DNA of 16,880 nucleotides from an uncultured Bacilli bacterium (GCA_947632685.1 CANRQD010000014.1:1-16880); one strand, 5' to 3'. Positions 1 through 7,494 are shown, counted from the first letter of the stretch. Numbers and translations: made by a program. Notes: generated by a model from the sequence alone, not told the origin.

Positions 1-780
1 TATGCAAGATTTTTGAATCAATTTTTATATAATATTGGATTAGTTCCAAATAAAGAACCATTTAAAACTCGTGTTTCACATGGAATGATACTAGGTGAGG
101 GTGGAGTAAAAATGTCTAAATCACTTGGTAATGTAGTTAATCCAAATGACATGATAGAAGAATATGGAGCAGATGCACTTAGAACTTATGAGATGTTTAT
201 AGGAGATTATGAAAAAGAAGTAGCTTGGAGTGAACAAGGTTTAAATGGATGTAAAAGATTTATAGATAGAGTTGTAAGAATTGGAGAAAAAGTATCTGAT
301 AAAAAAGGTTATACTAAAGAGTTAGAAAGTATAATTCATAAAACAATTAAGAAAGTTACTGAAGATTTTGATAATATGAAATTTAATACAGTAGTTTCAA
401 GTTTAATGATACTTTTAAATAAATATGAAGAACAAAATGAAATTACAAAAGATGATTATAGAGTATTCTTACTATTATTTAATCCAATCGCACCTCATAT
501 AACAGAAGAATTAAATGAAAAATATGATTTAGGAGATGCTTTATGTAAAAGTTCTTGGCCTAAATATGATGATAGTAAAACAATCGATGAAGAAAAAGAA
601 ATTGCAGTACAAGTAAATGGTAAAGTACGCGCTACTATAAAAATAAATATTAATGATACTGAAGATGTAATAAAAGAAAAAGCTTTACAAGCAGAGAATG
701 TTATAAATCATACTAAAGATAAAGAAATTATAAAAATAATTGTAATAAAAGGTAAAATTGTAAATATAGTATTAAAATAA
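1..780 (+). CDS. leuS: Leucine--tRNA ligase, C-terminal part (5' end outside window)
   Basis: This is the 3' portion of a class I leucyl-tRNA synthetase, which charges tRNA-Leu with leucine in the cytoplasm. The reading frame is open from base 1, so the gene is cut by the window edge rather than starting at the internal TTG at 13. Visible are the YARFLNQFLY segment, the signature KMSKS loop (bases 109-123) followed by LGN, and the EEYGADALR segment that follows it in LeuRS. After these come the helical anticodon-binding domain (LFNPIAPHITEEL) and the small C-terminal domain containing IAVQVNGKVRATI. About 259 residues are present of a usual ~800; the HIGH motif and editing domain lie upstream. 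It ends in TAA, followed at once by a hairpin terminator. Identification is secure from several family-specific blocks. Confidence 0.97.
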   Translation, partial: YARFLNQFLYNIGLVPNKEPFKTRVSHGMILGEGGVKMSKSLGNVVNPNDMIEEYGADALRTYEMFIGDYEKEVAWSEQGLNGCKRFIDRVVRIGEKVSDKKGYTKELESIIHKTIKKVTEDFDNMKFNTVVSSLMILLNKYEEQNEITKDDYRVFLLLFNPIAPHITEELNEKYDLGDALCKSSWPKYDDSKTIDEEKEIAVQVNGKVRATIKININDTEDVIKEKALQAENVINHTKDKEIIKIIVIKGKIVNIVLK

Positions 781-791
781 TTATTAACAGA

Positions 792-820
792 AAATGTGGA
801 AAGAAATTTCTACATTTTTT
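792..820 (+). terminator. Intrinsic terminator of leuS
   Basis: An 11-bp stem (792-802 with 807-817, one G-U pair) closes a GAAA tetraloop, and the descending arm runs into a T6 tract. It lies 12 bases after the leuS stop. Confidence 0.8.
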
Positions 821-867
821 CAACAATTTTTGTGGATAAAATAATTTATCATATAATTGGTGATAAA

Positions 868-1038
868 ATGAAAGTTAAAATATTTGATGAAGAGAATGAA
901 AAAGATTTAGAAGATGATATTAATAATTTTTTAGAAGAAACTGAAAAAGAAATAATAGATATAAAATATCAAGTTAGTTGTTCTATATATAGTGAAGAAC
1001 AAATATATTGTTTTTCTGCTATGATAGTTTATCATTGA
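868..1038 (+). CDS. Small Cse60-like sporulation-family protein (56 aa)
   Basis: A 56-residue acidic cytosolic protein. It begins MKVKIFDEENEKDLEDDIN and carries IDIKYQVS and EEQIYCFSAMIVYH near the end. These blocks match my recollection of the Cse60 family, named for a small sigma-E-controlled Bacillus subtilis protein of unknown biochemical role. The frame is open from ATG 796, but that start lies inside the leuS terminator hairpin. ATG 868 gives the family's usual length and is preceded by GGTGA. The stop is TGA with TAG directly behind it. A 7-bp inverted repeat (845-851 with 861-867) abuts the start codon and could partly mask the ribosome site. If the lineage does not sporulate, the gene has another use or is a relic. 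The family call is from memory and unverified. Confidence 0.72.
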   Translation: MKVKIFDEENEKDLEDDINNFLEETEKEIIDIKYQVSCSIYSEEQIYCFSAMIVYH

Positions 1039-1104
1039 TAGTTGTATTTGTGTATTTATTGGATAATAAAATAAAAAAATATATTTGATTAAGAATTTAA
1101 ATAC

Positions 1105-1147
1105 TAAAAGCATCTGAAATCAACATTATTTATTTCAGATGCTTTTA
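1105..1147. terminator. Strong bidirectional terminator hairpin
   Basis: A perfect 16-bp inverted repeat (1105-1120 with 1132-1147) has an 11-base loop. It has AAAAG on one side and CTTTT on the other, so it can act in either direction. It closes the cse60-like transcript. Confidence 0.85.
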
Positions 1148-1165
1148 TGTTATAAGAGTAAATAA

Positions 1166-1261
1166 AAATTTGATAAAATATTTAATAATGAAATAATTAG
1201 AACAGTTTGGGATAAGGAAGAAGAAAAATATTTTATAAGTGTTGTTGACATTGTTATTTAA
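1166..1261 (+). pseudogene. Decayed fragment resembling a BRO-N / phage-antirepressor N-terminus
   Basis: In this frame the stretch reads KFDKIFNNEIIRTVWDKEEE then KYFISVVDIVI, bounded by TAA codons at both ends. The pattern IRxVWxxEEExxYFSVVDVI is typical of the start of BRO-N domain antirepressor-like proteins found in phages and mobile islands. There is no start codon, no ribosome site and no downstream continuation in any frame that I can see, so it looks like about 30 codons left of a longer gene. It sits in the only long non-coding gap on this side of the window (1039-1370), just after a terminator. The family match is by eye on a short piece and therefore tentative. Confidence 0.5.
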
Positions 1262-1308
1262 AAAATAAAGAAAAGGATAAAAATGATTTTGGATAGGCGT
1301 GTAAGGAA

Positions 1309-1337
1309 TTTTAAAAATAGTACAATTTTGGTATAAT
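1309..1337 (+). promoter_or_regulatory. Sigma-A-type promoter for the GNAT/amidotransferase pair
   Basis: A consensus -10 TATAAT (1332-1337) sits 17 bases from a weak -35 (TTTTAA, 1309-1314). A strong AGGAGG ribosome site follows at 1359-1364, seven bases before ATG 1371. Confidence 0.6.
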
Positions 1338-1370
1338 GTATTTAAATAGATAACATGTAGGAGGTACAAA

Positions 1371-1859
1371 ATGAATTATAAAATTGAATTAGCCAATCTA
1401 AAAGATATAGATTCTATATTAATGTTATATTCTGATAGAATGAAATGGTTTAAAGATAATAACATAAAACAATGGAGCAGATACCTTAAAAATCATCCAA
1501 AAGAAGAATTTGAAGAAGCAATAAAAAATGGAACTTTTTATATTATTAAACAAAATGATGAATTAGTTGCATGTTTTGAAATATCTACTAATAGTAAGTA
1601 TTGGAATGATAATATTACACCGGCATATTACATATATAAAATTGTTACAAAAATAGGGCATAAAAATTTAGGAAAAATTATATTTGATAAATGTATGGAG
1701 TTAGCAAAGTTAAATGGTAAGAAATATTTGAGAATAGAATGCTTAAAATATAATGAAAAATTAAATAAAATATATGAGCAATATAATTTTAAACTTGTAA
1801 AATACGGAAACAATGAACGCTATAGTTATTCATTAAGGGAGTTGAAATTAGATGAATAA
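1371..1859 (+). CDS. GNAT-family N-acetyltransferase
   Basis: A 162-residue protein with the single-domain GNAT layout: strand/helix start with ANLKDIDSILMLY (8-20), a central sheet (FYIIKQNDELVACFEIS, 56-72), and the acetyl-CoA-binding motif-A region around 88-112. The last helix and strand contain ECLKYNEKLNKIYEQYNFK. The usual Q/RxxGxG/A pyrophosphate loop is degenerate here (KIGHKNLG), so substrate and even full activity are uncertain. It overlaps the next gene by eight bases, which implies coupled translation and a shared pathway. The acetyl acceptor cannot be read from the sequence. The start is fixed by AGGAGG with ideal spacing. Confidence 0.87.
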   Translation: MNYKIELANLKDIDSILMLYSDRMKWFKDNNIKQWSRYLKNHPKEEFEEAIKNGTFYIIKQNDELVACFEISTNSKYWNDNITPAYYIYKIVTKIGHKNLGKIIFDKCMELAKLNGKKYLRIECLKYNEKLNKIYEQYNFKLVKYGNNERYSYSLRELKLDE

Positions 1860-2541
1860 AACAATAATTGGAATTGTAGCAAAATATAAAGATGGTGATG
1901 AAAATAAAAAAAGAGTTGATTGTCATATTAGAAATGAAATAAAACAAGCAGTATTTGATAATGGCGCTATTGCAATAGGAATAATATCTCCAAATAATGA
2001 AATGCAACCGGCTGGTGATGATTGGATGAAATATAATGATTTAATTGATAAAGAAAACATAATTGAACAAATAAAGTTGTGTGATGGAATAATTTTACAA
2101 GGAGGGAATGCAAACGAAGCATTTGAACCATTTATAGCAAAGTATTGCTATGATAATGATATACCATGTTTAGGTATATGTGCAGGACAAAATAGTATTG
2201 TTAGAGGATTAGGTGGAACAACATATAGAATACCTAATCCAGAAAAGCATAATCAACCTAACAAAGATTATGTTCATAATATACATATTGATACAGAATC
2301 AAGATTTTATGATATAGTTAAAAAAACTAAAATTATGGTTAATTCAAGACATAAACTAGCTATTGAAGATTGTCCACTATTAGATAAAGTAGGTTTTTGT
2401 GAAGAAGGATATGCAGATGTTATAGAATCTAAAGATAAAACATTTTATATTGGAGTAAGATTTCATCCAGAAAGTCTTTATAAAATAGATGAAAATATGA
2501 ATAATATATTTAAAAGTTTTATAGAAGCATGTAAAAAATAA
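1852..2541 (+). CDS. Class I glutamine amidotransferase-like (peptidase C26 / PuuD-type) hydrolase
   Basis: A 229-residue cytoplasmic class I amidotransferase-fold protein. It is most like gamma-glutamyl-gamma-aminobutyrate hydrolases, which cleave gamma-glutamyl amide bonds. Visible are CDGIILQGGN (77-86) for the oxyanion-hole strand, the nucleophile elbow GICAGQ with Cys110, the family segment NSRHKLAI (164-171), and the His205/Glu207 pair in RFHPES, which completes the triad. Length is normal for PuuD-like enzymes. It starts inside the tail of the acetyltransferase gene, with AAGGGAG (1835-1841) as ribosome site. The pairing suggests the two enzymes act on the same small gamma-glutamyl or amino compound. 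That is inference; the substrate is unknown. Confidence 0.88.
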   Translation: MNKTIIGIVAKYKDGDENKKRVDCHIRNEIKQAVFDNGAIAIGIISPNNEMQPAGDDWMKYNDLIDKENIIEQIKLCDGIILQGGNANEAFEPFIAKYCYDNDIPCLGICAGQNSIVRGLGGTTYRIPNPEKHNQPNKDYVHNIHIDTESRFYDIVKKTKIMVNSRHKLAIEDCPLLDKVGFCEEGYADVIESKDKTFYIGVRFHPESLYKIDENMNNIFKSFIEACKK

Positions 2542-2605
2542 TAAATAGGTTTCTATCTTTATGTTAAAAAGTTGCTAAAAGGTTTATAAATTTTTAATTA
2601 CATAG

Positions 2606-2611
2606 TATAAT
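2606..2611 (+). promoter_or_regulatory. Probable -10 box upstream of the flippase gene
   Basis: TATAAT lies 22 bases before the chosen ATG. A -35 at 17 bp spacing (TTTATA, 2583-2588) is poor. The predicted transcript would have a very short leader holding only the AGGA ribosome site at 2621. Confidence 0.4.
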
Positions 2612-2632
2612 ATATATGTTAGGATGTGTATT

Positions 2633-4288
2633 ATGAGGAAAAAAAGAGTAAATAAAAATAAAGATATTATGAAGAAAAATAACTTTGTTCAAGGTGCCTT
2701 TATTGCAACACTTGGTATTGTTATAACTAAAATATTAGGTATTTTATATGTAATTCCTTTTTATGCCATAATTGGAGAAAAAGGTGGTGCTCTTTATGGA
2801 TATGCCTATACTTTATATTTAGTATTTATGGCTATATCATCAGCTGGTATTCCACTAGCTATAAGCAAAATAATTAGTGAATATCAAACTCTTGGTTACT
2901 ATGATGCCAAACAAAGAGCCTTTAAAATAGGTAGACAAATTGCCATAACTTTAGGTTTAATCTGTTTTGTAATATTATTTATCTTTGCTCCACAACTAGC
3001 ACATGCTATACTTGGTGATCTAAAGGGTGGAAATACTATAGAGGATGTAACTTATGTTATAAGATTAATATCTACTGCTATTATAGTAGTACCAATACTT
3101 AGTATTTATAGAGGCTATTTTGAAGGACATAAATTTATTACACCAACAGCTATATCACAAGTATTTGAGCAAATAATGAGAGTTTTAGTTATAGTTATTG
3201 GAAGCTATATGACTTTAAAAGTATTTCACCTATCTTTAACAACAGCCGTAGGAGTAGCAGTATTTGGTGCAACAGTAGGTTCTATTGCATCATATCTATA
3301 CCTGATAGAAAAAAGGCATAAAAATAAAAAGAAATTTGAAGAAAAGGAATTAGATGTAAAAGAACCAAAAATTACAAATAAAGAAATATTTAAAAAAATA
3401 ATGGTATATGCATTTCCTCTTATAATGATTGATATATTTAAATCATTATATAGTATGGTTGATTCTGTTACAGTAGTTAAAACCTTAGGTTCTATTTATG
3501 GTACTAAAACAGCAGAAAGTATAATGAGTATTTTATCAACCTGGGGAGCAAAATTTAATATGATTATAATATCTATTGCAACTGGAATGATAGTTAGCTT
3601 AACTCCAAATTTAACAGCTTCTGCAGTTGTTGGTAATACAAAAGACGTTCATAAAAAGATAAATCAGAGTTTTCAGATGTTGTCGTTTTTAATAATACCA
3701 ATGACAGTAGGATTAAGCTTTTTAGCAAAACCTGTATATACAGTTTTTTATGGACCTAGTAAATATGGACCATCTGTGTTAAGTTTCTTTGTTTTTGTAG
3801 CTTTAATAACAGCATTATTTACAACAGCAATTACAATAACACAAGTATTAAGATATTATAAAGTAGTATTTGTATCATTAGCATCAGGACTACTTTTAAA
3901 AGCATTAGTAAATGTAAGTTTAATAAATCAATTAAATAGTTTAGGATTACCTGCATATTATGGTTCTATTTTAGCATCAATTCTAGGTTATGACTTATCT
4001 TTAATTATATGTTTAGTTGCCCTAAATAGAAAATGTGGTGTTAATTATGAAGAAACTGCAAAACAACTAATTAATACTTTATGTGGAACAGTATTAATGG
4101 TAATATCTTTATTATTATTAAAATTAATAGTACCAATTTCATCTGCATCTAGATTTATGAATTTACCAATAATTATAGTCTATACAGTAGTAGGTGGTGC
4201 AGTATACCTATTCTATATGTATAAGACTAAATCAATTGAACAAGTATTTGGAGATAAAATTTTAAAGAAACTAAGAAAAACAAAGTGA
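2633..4288 (+). CDS. SpoVB/MurJ-family lipid-linked oligosaccharide flippase
   Basis: A ~551-residue polytopic membrane protein of the MOP exporter superfamily. Its nearest known relatives are SpoVB and YtgP (the Bacillus MurJ), which move lipid-linked cell-wall precursors across the membrane. Evidence: a lysine-rich cytoplasmic leader, then FVQGAFIATLGIVITKILG as the first helix, the family-typical SSAGIPLAISKIISEY on the second, and about fourteen hydrophobic segments in all. A charged loop (EKRHKNKKKFEEKELDVKE) separates the two halves. Length equals the YtgP group. The frame is also open from ATG 2624, but ATG 2633 has AGGA at suitable spacing; a third option is ATG 2669. It ends in TGA inside its own terminator. 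Whether it carries lipid II or another glycolipid cannot be decided from sequence. Confidence 0.88.
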   Translation: MRKKRVNKNKDIMKKNNFVQGAFIATLGIVITKILGILYVIPFYAIIGEKGGALYGYAYTLYLVFMAISSAGIPLAISKIISEYQTLGYYDAKQRAFKIGRQIAITLGLICFVILFIFAPQLAHAILGDLKGGNTIEDVTYVIRLISTAIIVVPILSIYRGYFEGHKFITPTAISQVFEQIMRVLVIVIGSYMTLKVFHLSLTTAVGVAVFGATVGSIASYLYLIEKRHKNKKKFEEKELDVKEPKITNKEIFKKIMVYAFPLIMIDIFKSLYSMVDSVTVVKTLGSIYGTKTAESIMSILSTWGAKFNMIIISIATGMIVSLTPNLTASAVVGNTKDVHKKINQSFQMLSFLIIPMTVGLSFLAKPVYTVFYGPSKYGPSVLSFFVFVALITALFTTAITITQVLRYYKVVFVSLASGLLLKALVNVSLINQLNSLGLPAYYGSILASILGYDLSLIICLVALNRKCGVNYEETAKQLINTLCGTVLMVISLLLLKLIVPISSASRFMNLPIIIVYTVVGGAVYLFYMYKTKSIEQVFGDKILKKLRKTK

Positions 4289-4309
4289 CAACATATTCAC
4301 TTTGTTTTT
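4276..4309 (+). terminator. Terminator overlapping the flippase stop codon
   Basis: A perfect 13-bp stem (4276-4288 with 4297-4309) has an 8-base loop and a T5 tract in the descending arm. The TGA stop (4286-4288) is the top of the ascending arm. Confidence 0.85.
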
Positions 4310-4383
4310 GTCTAATGATGTAAAATATAAAATGATTTTCTTTTTATAAATATTTTAATATGATAGAATCAAATTAGAAGAGA

Positions 4384-4389
4384 TATAAT
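4384..4389 (+). promoter_or_regulatory. Probable -10 box for the 167-aa orphan gene
   Basis: TATAAT lies 33 bases before ATG 4423 with no convincing -35. An alternative extended -10 (TGATAGAAT) sits at 4361-4369. The ribosome site GGAGG is at 4410-4414. Confidence 0.4.
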
Positions 4390-4422
4390 ATAAATTATGT
4401 TAAGGATACGGAGGATAATTTT

Positions 4423-4926
4423 ATGGAAAAGAATAAGGATATAATAGAAACAATTTTTGTCGATTACAATAACTACTTATTAGATATAAAAGGTAATTTA
4501 TATAAATTAGGTGAAAGTAATGAAAATCCAGATTTAGCTGGATATTTAATAGGTGAAATATCTAAAGTCGAACAAATTCTTGATGAAGCTAAATATAATG
4601 TAGTTAATGCAAAAAATGATGATGTTTATAACGAAAATATTTATAATGATATAAATTATGCCAGTGAAAAATTGGAAACAACTATAGGTGATTTATATGA
4701 TGAAACTAAAAAAGATATAGGTGAAAAATATGATGAACAATTATATAATATGTGTTCAGTTGCAATAGGTATTAATAATTTTAAATCATCATATATAGAT
4801 TACGTTAGTACTATTCCTAATTCAGAAAAAGATGTGTTAAAAATTAAATTTGAGGAAAAAAATATAGCTATTAATAATTTACAAAAAGAATTAGTTGCTA
4901 AGAAAGAAAATAGTCAAAAAAAATAA
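4423..4926 (+). CDS. Hypothetical helical protein (167 aa)
   Basis: I do not recognise this protein. It is soluble, acidic and apparently all-helical, with no signal peptide or membrane segment. There is an early IFVDYNNYLLDIKGNLYKL segment, a middle part rich in Asn/Asp/Tyr, and a lysine-rich tail (NNLQKELVAKKENSQKK) likely to form a short coiled coil. A GGAGG site with eight-base spacing, its own probable promoter and a terminator on each side mark it as a real monocistronic gene. Base composition matches its neighbours. Helical-bundle proteins of this kind can be adaptors or cytoskeletal partners, but nothing here assigns a role. Confidence 0.75.
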   Translation: MEKNKDIIETIFVDYNNYLLDIKGNLYKLGESNENPDLAGYLIGEISKVEQILDEAKYNVVNAKNDDVYNENIYNDINYASEKLETTIGDLYDETKKDIGEKYDEQLYNMCSVAIGINNFKSSYIDYVSTIPNSEKDVLKIKFEEKNIAINNLQKELVAKKENSQKK

Positions 4927-4932
4927 TTTACA

Positions 4933-4989
4933 AAAAAACTTAGAATTTTGATGTCTACTCTATTGTTGAAATCCATTTCTAAGTTTTTT
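4933..4989. terminator. Bidirectional terminator between convergent genes
   Basis: A 13-bp perfect stem (4933-4945 with 4977-4989) has A-run and T-run flanks. The 31-base loop has a further weak helix. It serves the 167-aa gene on the plus strand and the Fem genes on the minus strand. Confidence 0.75.
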
Positions 4990-4998
4990 TATATAAAA

Positions 4999-6129
4999 TT
5001 ATTCTAAATCATTTATAGTTATATTTTTTCTTTTACAATACTTATAATATTGTTTATAAATAAAAGTATTAAATATTAAATCAAATTCTCCTAATAATTT
5101 AACGACATTACCATTAAATCCCCTATATAATTGGTATAATCTATTGCCTTCATCTAATTCACTATCTATAGCGTTAAAATTATATATTTCATAATTATTT
5201 TCTATGCCCCATTTAATCATTTCATAATACATATTATATTGTACTAGTGTATCTTTAAATTTGTCTTGGATAGCACTACATAATGTTGTTATTTCTTTAC
5301 CATAACAAATAGATATAGTGCAGCCTAATATAACTTTATGTCCATAATCATATTCAAGTTGTTTTGCTTCTTCAAATTCTTTTTCTGTAGAAGCATTCTT
5401 TTTATATTTATCAATATCCATTTCTATTAATTTTATATTAAGAAGCTTATCTTCATTAAATATTTGTAAAAAATCATTAAAATAAGCTTTTATAAAATTA
5501 ACTTTATAATGACTATTTTTTATTATATCTATTATTTGATTAATTTCACTATTTTCAGCATCTCTTGTATATATAGCCTTTTTTTCATTAGTGAGTATAG
5601 TATCTTTAATAACTTCATCCATATTATTTAAAATATCTTCACTACTTTTATTCTTTATATCTAATTTATAAAATGTATTGAAATCAGAATATGTATCCAT
5701 TTGAATATAACCTAAGCTTTTTAATATATCAATACATTTTTCATTATCATATCCACCTTGTATATAATTACCATTATTATCTAATTCTTTTAACGATAGA
5801 TATGGATTTATTTTAAGAAATAGTGCTTTCTTTTCATCTAAATATTCTTTTATATTTTTAGTAAAGCTTCTTAATAATTCTAAATCTTTATAATTAGCAA
5901 TAATACCATATGGTGCATAAAAAGCACGTTTTTTAATAATTGGAATTTCTTTAGAAAGTAATAATGCTGCAGCTTTTAGTTTTCCATTTTGATCTAATCC
6001 TATAAAGTAAGTATGCCAACCATCTTTTCTTTTATATTCTGCCCATTCTCTAGATTGATAAAAGTTATTAGTAGGTTGTGTACTACAAAAGTCAAAAAAT
6101 TCTTGTTTATTTATTTCTTTTAACTTCAT
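4999..6129 (-). CDS. FemAB-family aminoacyltransferase, short-arm variant
   Basis: A 376-residue member of the FemABX family, which uses aminoacyl-tRNA to add residues to the stem-peptide side chain of lipid II. It has the family's N-terminal half: FYQSREWAEYKR (23-34), then AAALLLSKEIP, FYAPYGI and FLKINPY (104-110). The C-terminal block is divergent. Where MurM/FemX proteins have an EFKKxFGG segment, this one has LYRGFNG (335-341), then LGEFD. The long antiparallel coiled-coil arm of Fem transferases is missing; only a short charged connector (about 240-265) remains. It overlaps the upstream Fem gene by 23 bases and has its own GGAGG seven bases before ATG. It may add a second bridge residue, or be a partner subunit or specialised paralogue; substrate unknown. 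Confidence 0.82.
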   Translation of the reverse strand: MKLKEINKQEFFDFCSTQPTNNFYQSREWAEYKRKDGWHTYFIGLDQNGKLKAAALLLSKEIPIIKKRAFYAPYGIIANYKDLELLRSFTKNIKEYLDEKKALFLKINPYLSLKELDNNGNYIQGGYDNEKCIDILKSLGYIQMDTYSDFNTFYKLDIKNKSSEDILNNMDEVIKDTILTNEKKAIYTRDAENSEINQIIDIIKNSHYKVNFIKAYFNDFLQIFNEDKLLNIKLIEMDIDKYKKNASTEKEFEEAKQLEYDYGHKVILGCTISICYGKEITTLCSAIQDKFKDTLVQYNMYYEMIKWGIENNYEIYNFNAIDSELDEGNRLYQLYRGFNGNVVKLLGEFDLIFNTFIYKQYYKYCKRKNITINDLE

Positions 6130-7420
6130 TATTAACCTCCATTTTACTCTTTTTTCTAATTATTTTTCTATATAAAGGTACTAACTTTGTAAATATAAAA
6201 TACATTATTGGATTTATAACATAATCAAATTCTCCAATAAATTCAACATAATCTCCACCAAATTTTTTCTTAAATTCATGAAGACCAAGGCGTGGATTAT
6301 TATCACTTAAATCACCAATAGTACCAAATTGATCATAAATTTTTATATTATGCTCTTTGCAGTATTTAATATGCTCAAAATAAGTTAAATAATTAGCATA
6401 ACTTTCTGTTAAAATATTGTGATTACCAGCATATAATACCCAAGCTTTATCATTATACTTAATTATCATATGAGCATTTAAAGTAATAACCTCACCATAT
6501 GTTTTATTATAATTTTTATATTTTGCAATTTCCTTTTCTAATTTTTCTTTTTGGTTATTAAGATTTTTTAATTTATTTTTAGCATTTTTTCCTGTGTTAT
6601 TAAGATCAATTTTTGTAATATCATTGTTTATGGAATCTATTTCTGATTTTAAATTATCAATTATTTTTTTAGTATTAACTTTACCTAAGAATAAAACAGC
6701 CATATCTTCTTTACTTAGCATTTTGTATTGTTCTTCATAATAATCTTTAGAATATGATACAAAGTCTTTTCTATTTTCAGTTAAAGTCATTAAATGATAA
6801 AATTCATCTATATCTTTAATACTACCGATACATGTTTCACATCCTAAACGGGTAGCTTTATTAATTCTTTGTTTAGTAGTTTTTGAAAAATGATTGGTAA
6901 TTTCATCTAGACTTTGTTCCATATTAATTCTAAATGTATATCTAGGTTGCATAGTTTCAAAATTTTTTGTAAATCCAAGATGTTTAAATCCACATGATTT
7001 TATATTAGAAAATACATCTTCATAATTATAAGAAAGTTTATTTTCTTCTCCTAAATAATTATAACTTTTAATGATAATATCAGGATCAATTTTTAAAAAT
7101 AAGGCTTTTTTATTTATAGTTTTAATATATGAAATAATTTTTTTAGTCATATCCTGTAATAAATCTTTATTAAAAAAATCAATTACAAATCCACGAGGAG
7201 CATAAAAATAGCTATAACCTAAAGGAAGCTTTTTTTCTAATAATAATGTTGCTGCTACTACTTTATTGTTATCTTTTAATCCTAAATAGTAAGGAGTCAA
7301 GTTTTTCTTTTTTTTAGAAAATTCTCCCCAGATATATGATTGTAGAAAGTGTGATTTATATTTATTAGTTTTAACAAATTTTTCATAGTTTTGTTTATCT
7401 AATTCTACAATATCTGACAT
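6107..7420 (-). CDS. FemX/MurM-type peptidoglycan bridge aminoacyltransferase
   Basis: A 437-residue canonical Fem transferase, predicted to transfer an amino acid from aminoacyl-tRNA to the lysine (or equivalent) of lipid II at the inner membrane face, building the interpeptide bridge. Features are the SHFLQSYIWGEFSKK start (23-37), FYAPRGFVIDF (72-82), FLKIDPD (108-114), TTKQRINKATRLG (181-193), and a coiled-coil arm of about 58 residues (248-305), the region that resembles seryl-tRNA synthetase in FemA. The hallmark GLHEFKKKFGGDYVEFIGEFD region follows (379-399). The frame extends to ATG 7438, but ATG 7420 has AAGGTG correctly spaced. It is the first gene of a two-gene operon with a possible extended -10 promoter just upstream. 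Which amino acid is added cannot be read. Confidence 0.92.
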   Translation of the reverse strand: MSDIVELDKQNYEKFVKTNKYKSHFLQSYIWGEFSKKKKNLTPYYLGLKDNNKVVAATLLLEKKLPLGYSYFYAPRGFVIDFFNKDLLQDMTKKIISYIKTINKKALFLKIDPDIIIKSYNYLGEENKLSYNYEDVFSNIKSCGFKHLGFTKNFETMQPRYTFRINMEQSLDEITNHFSKTTKQRINKATRLGCETCIGSIKDIDEFYHLMTLTENRKDFVSYSKDYYEEQYKMLSKEDMAVLFLGKVNTKKIIDNLKSEIDSINNDITKIDLNNTGKNAKNKLKNLNNQKEKLEKEIAKYKNYNKTYGEVITLNAHMIIKYNDKAWVLYAGNHNILTESYANYLTYFEHIKYCKEHNIKIYDQFGTIGDLSDNNPRLGLHEFKKKFGGDYVEFIGEFDYVINPIMYFIFTKLVPLYRKIIRKKSKMEVNNEVKRNK

Positions 7421-7452
7421 AATAACACACCTTTCCATTATAATATATAATT

Positions 7453-7463
7453 ATTATACCACA
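7453..7463 (-). promoter_or_regulatory. Extended -10 promoter of the Fem operon
   Basis: On the minus strand TGGTATAAT (core TATAAT at 7458-7453) lies 33 bases before ATG 7420. It sits immediately after the terminator of the upstream small gene. No good -35 is seen. Confidence 0.5.
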
Positions 7464-7465
7464 AA

Positions 7466-7494
7466 AATATAAAAAGAACACAAATTTGTGCTCT
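7466..7494 (-). terminator. Terminator of the coiled-coil miniprotein gene
   Basis: On the minus strand a 20-base near-perfect palindrome (7494-7475, one G-U pair) overlaps the TAG stop. It is followed by five T's and further T-rich sequence. Confidence 0.65.

Noticed and set aside
843..857. CATATAAT (850-857) as a sigma-E-type -10 for the cse60-like gene
   Set aside because: It would place the transcript start almost on the ATG with no room for the ribosome site, and the -35 match is weak.
796..867. Upstream ATG 796 as start of the cse60-like gene
   Set aside because: It falls inside the leuS terminator hairpin, lacks a ribosome site and adds 24 residues not expected in the family.
1036..1041. 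TGA read as tryptophan (Mollicute code)
   Set aside because: TGA ends the cse60-like gene at the expected length (followed by TAG) and ends the flippase gene inside its terminator. Trp positions checked use TGG.
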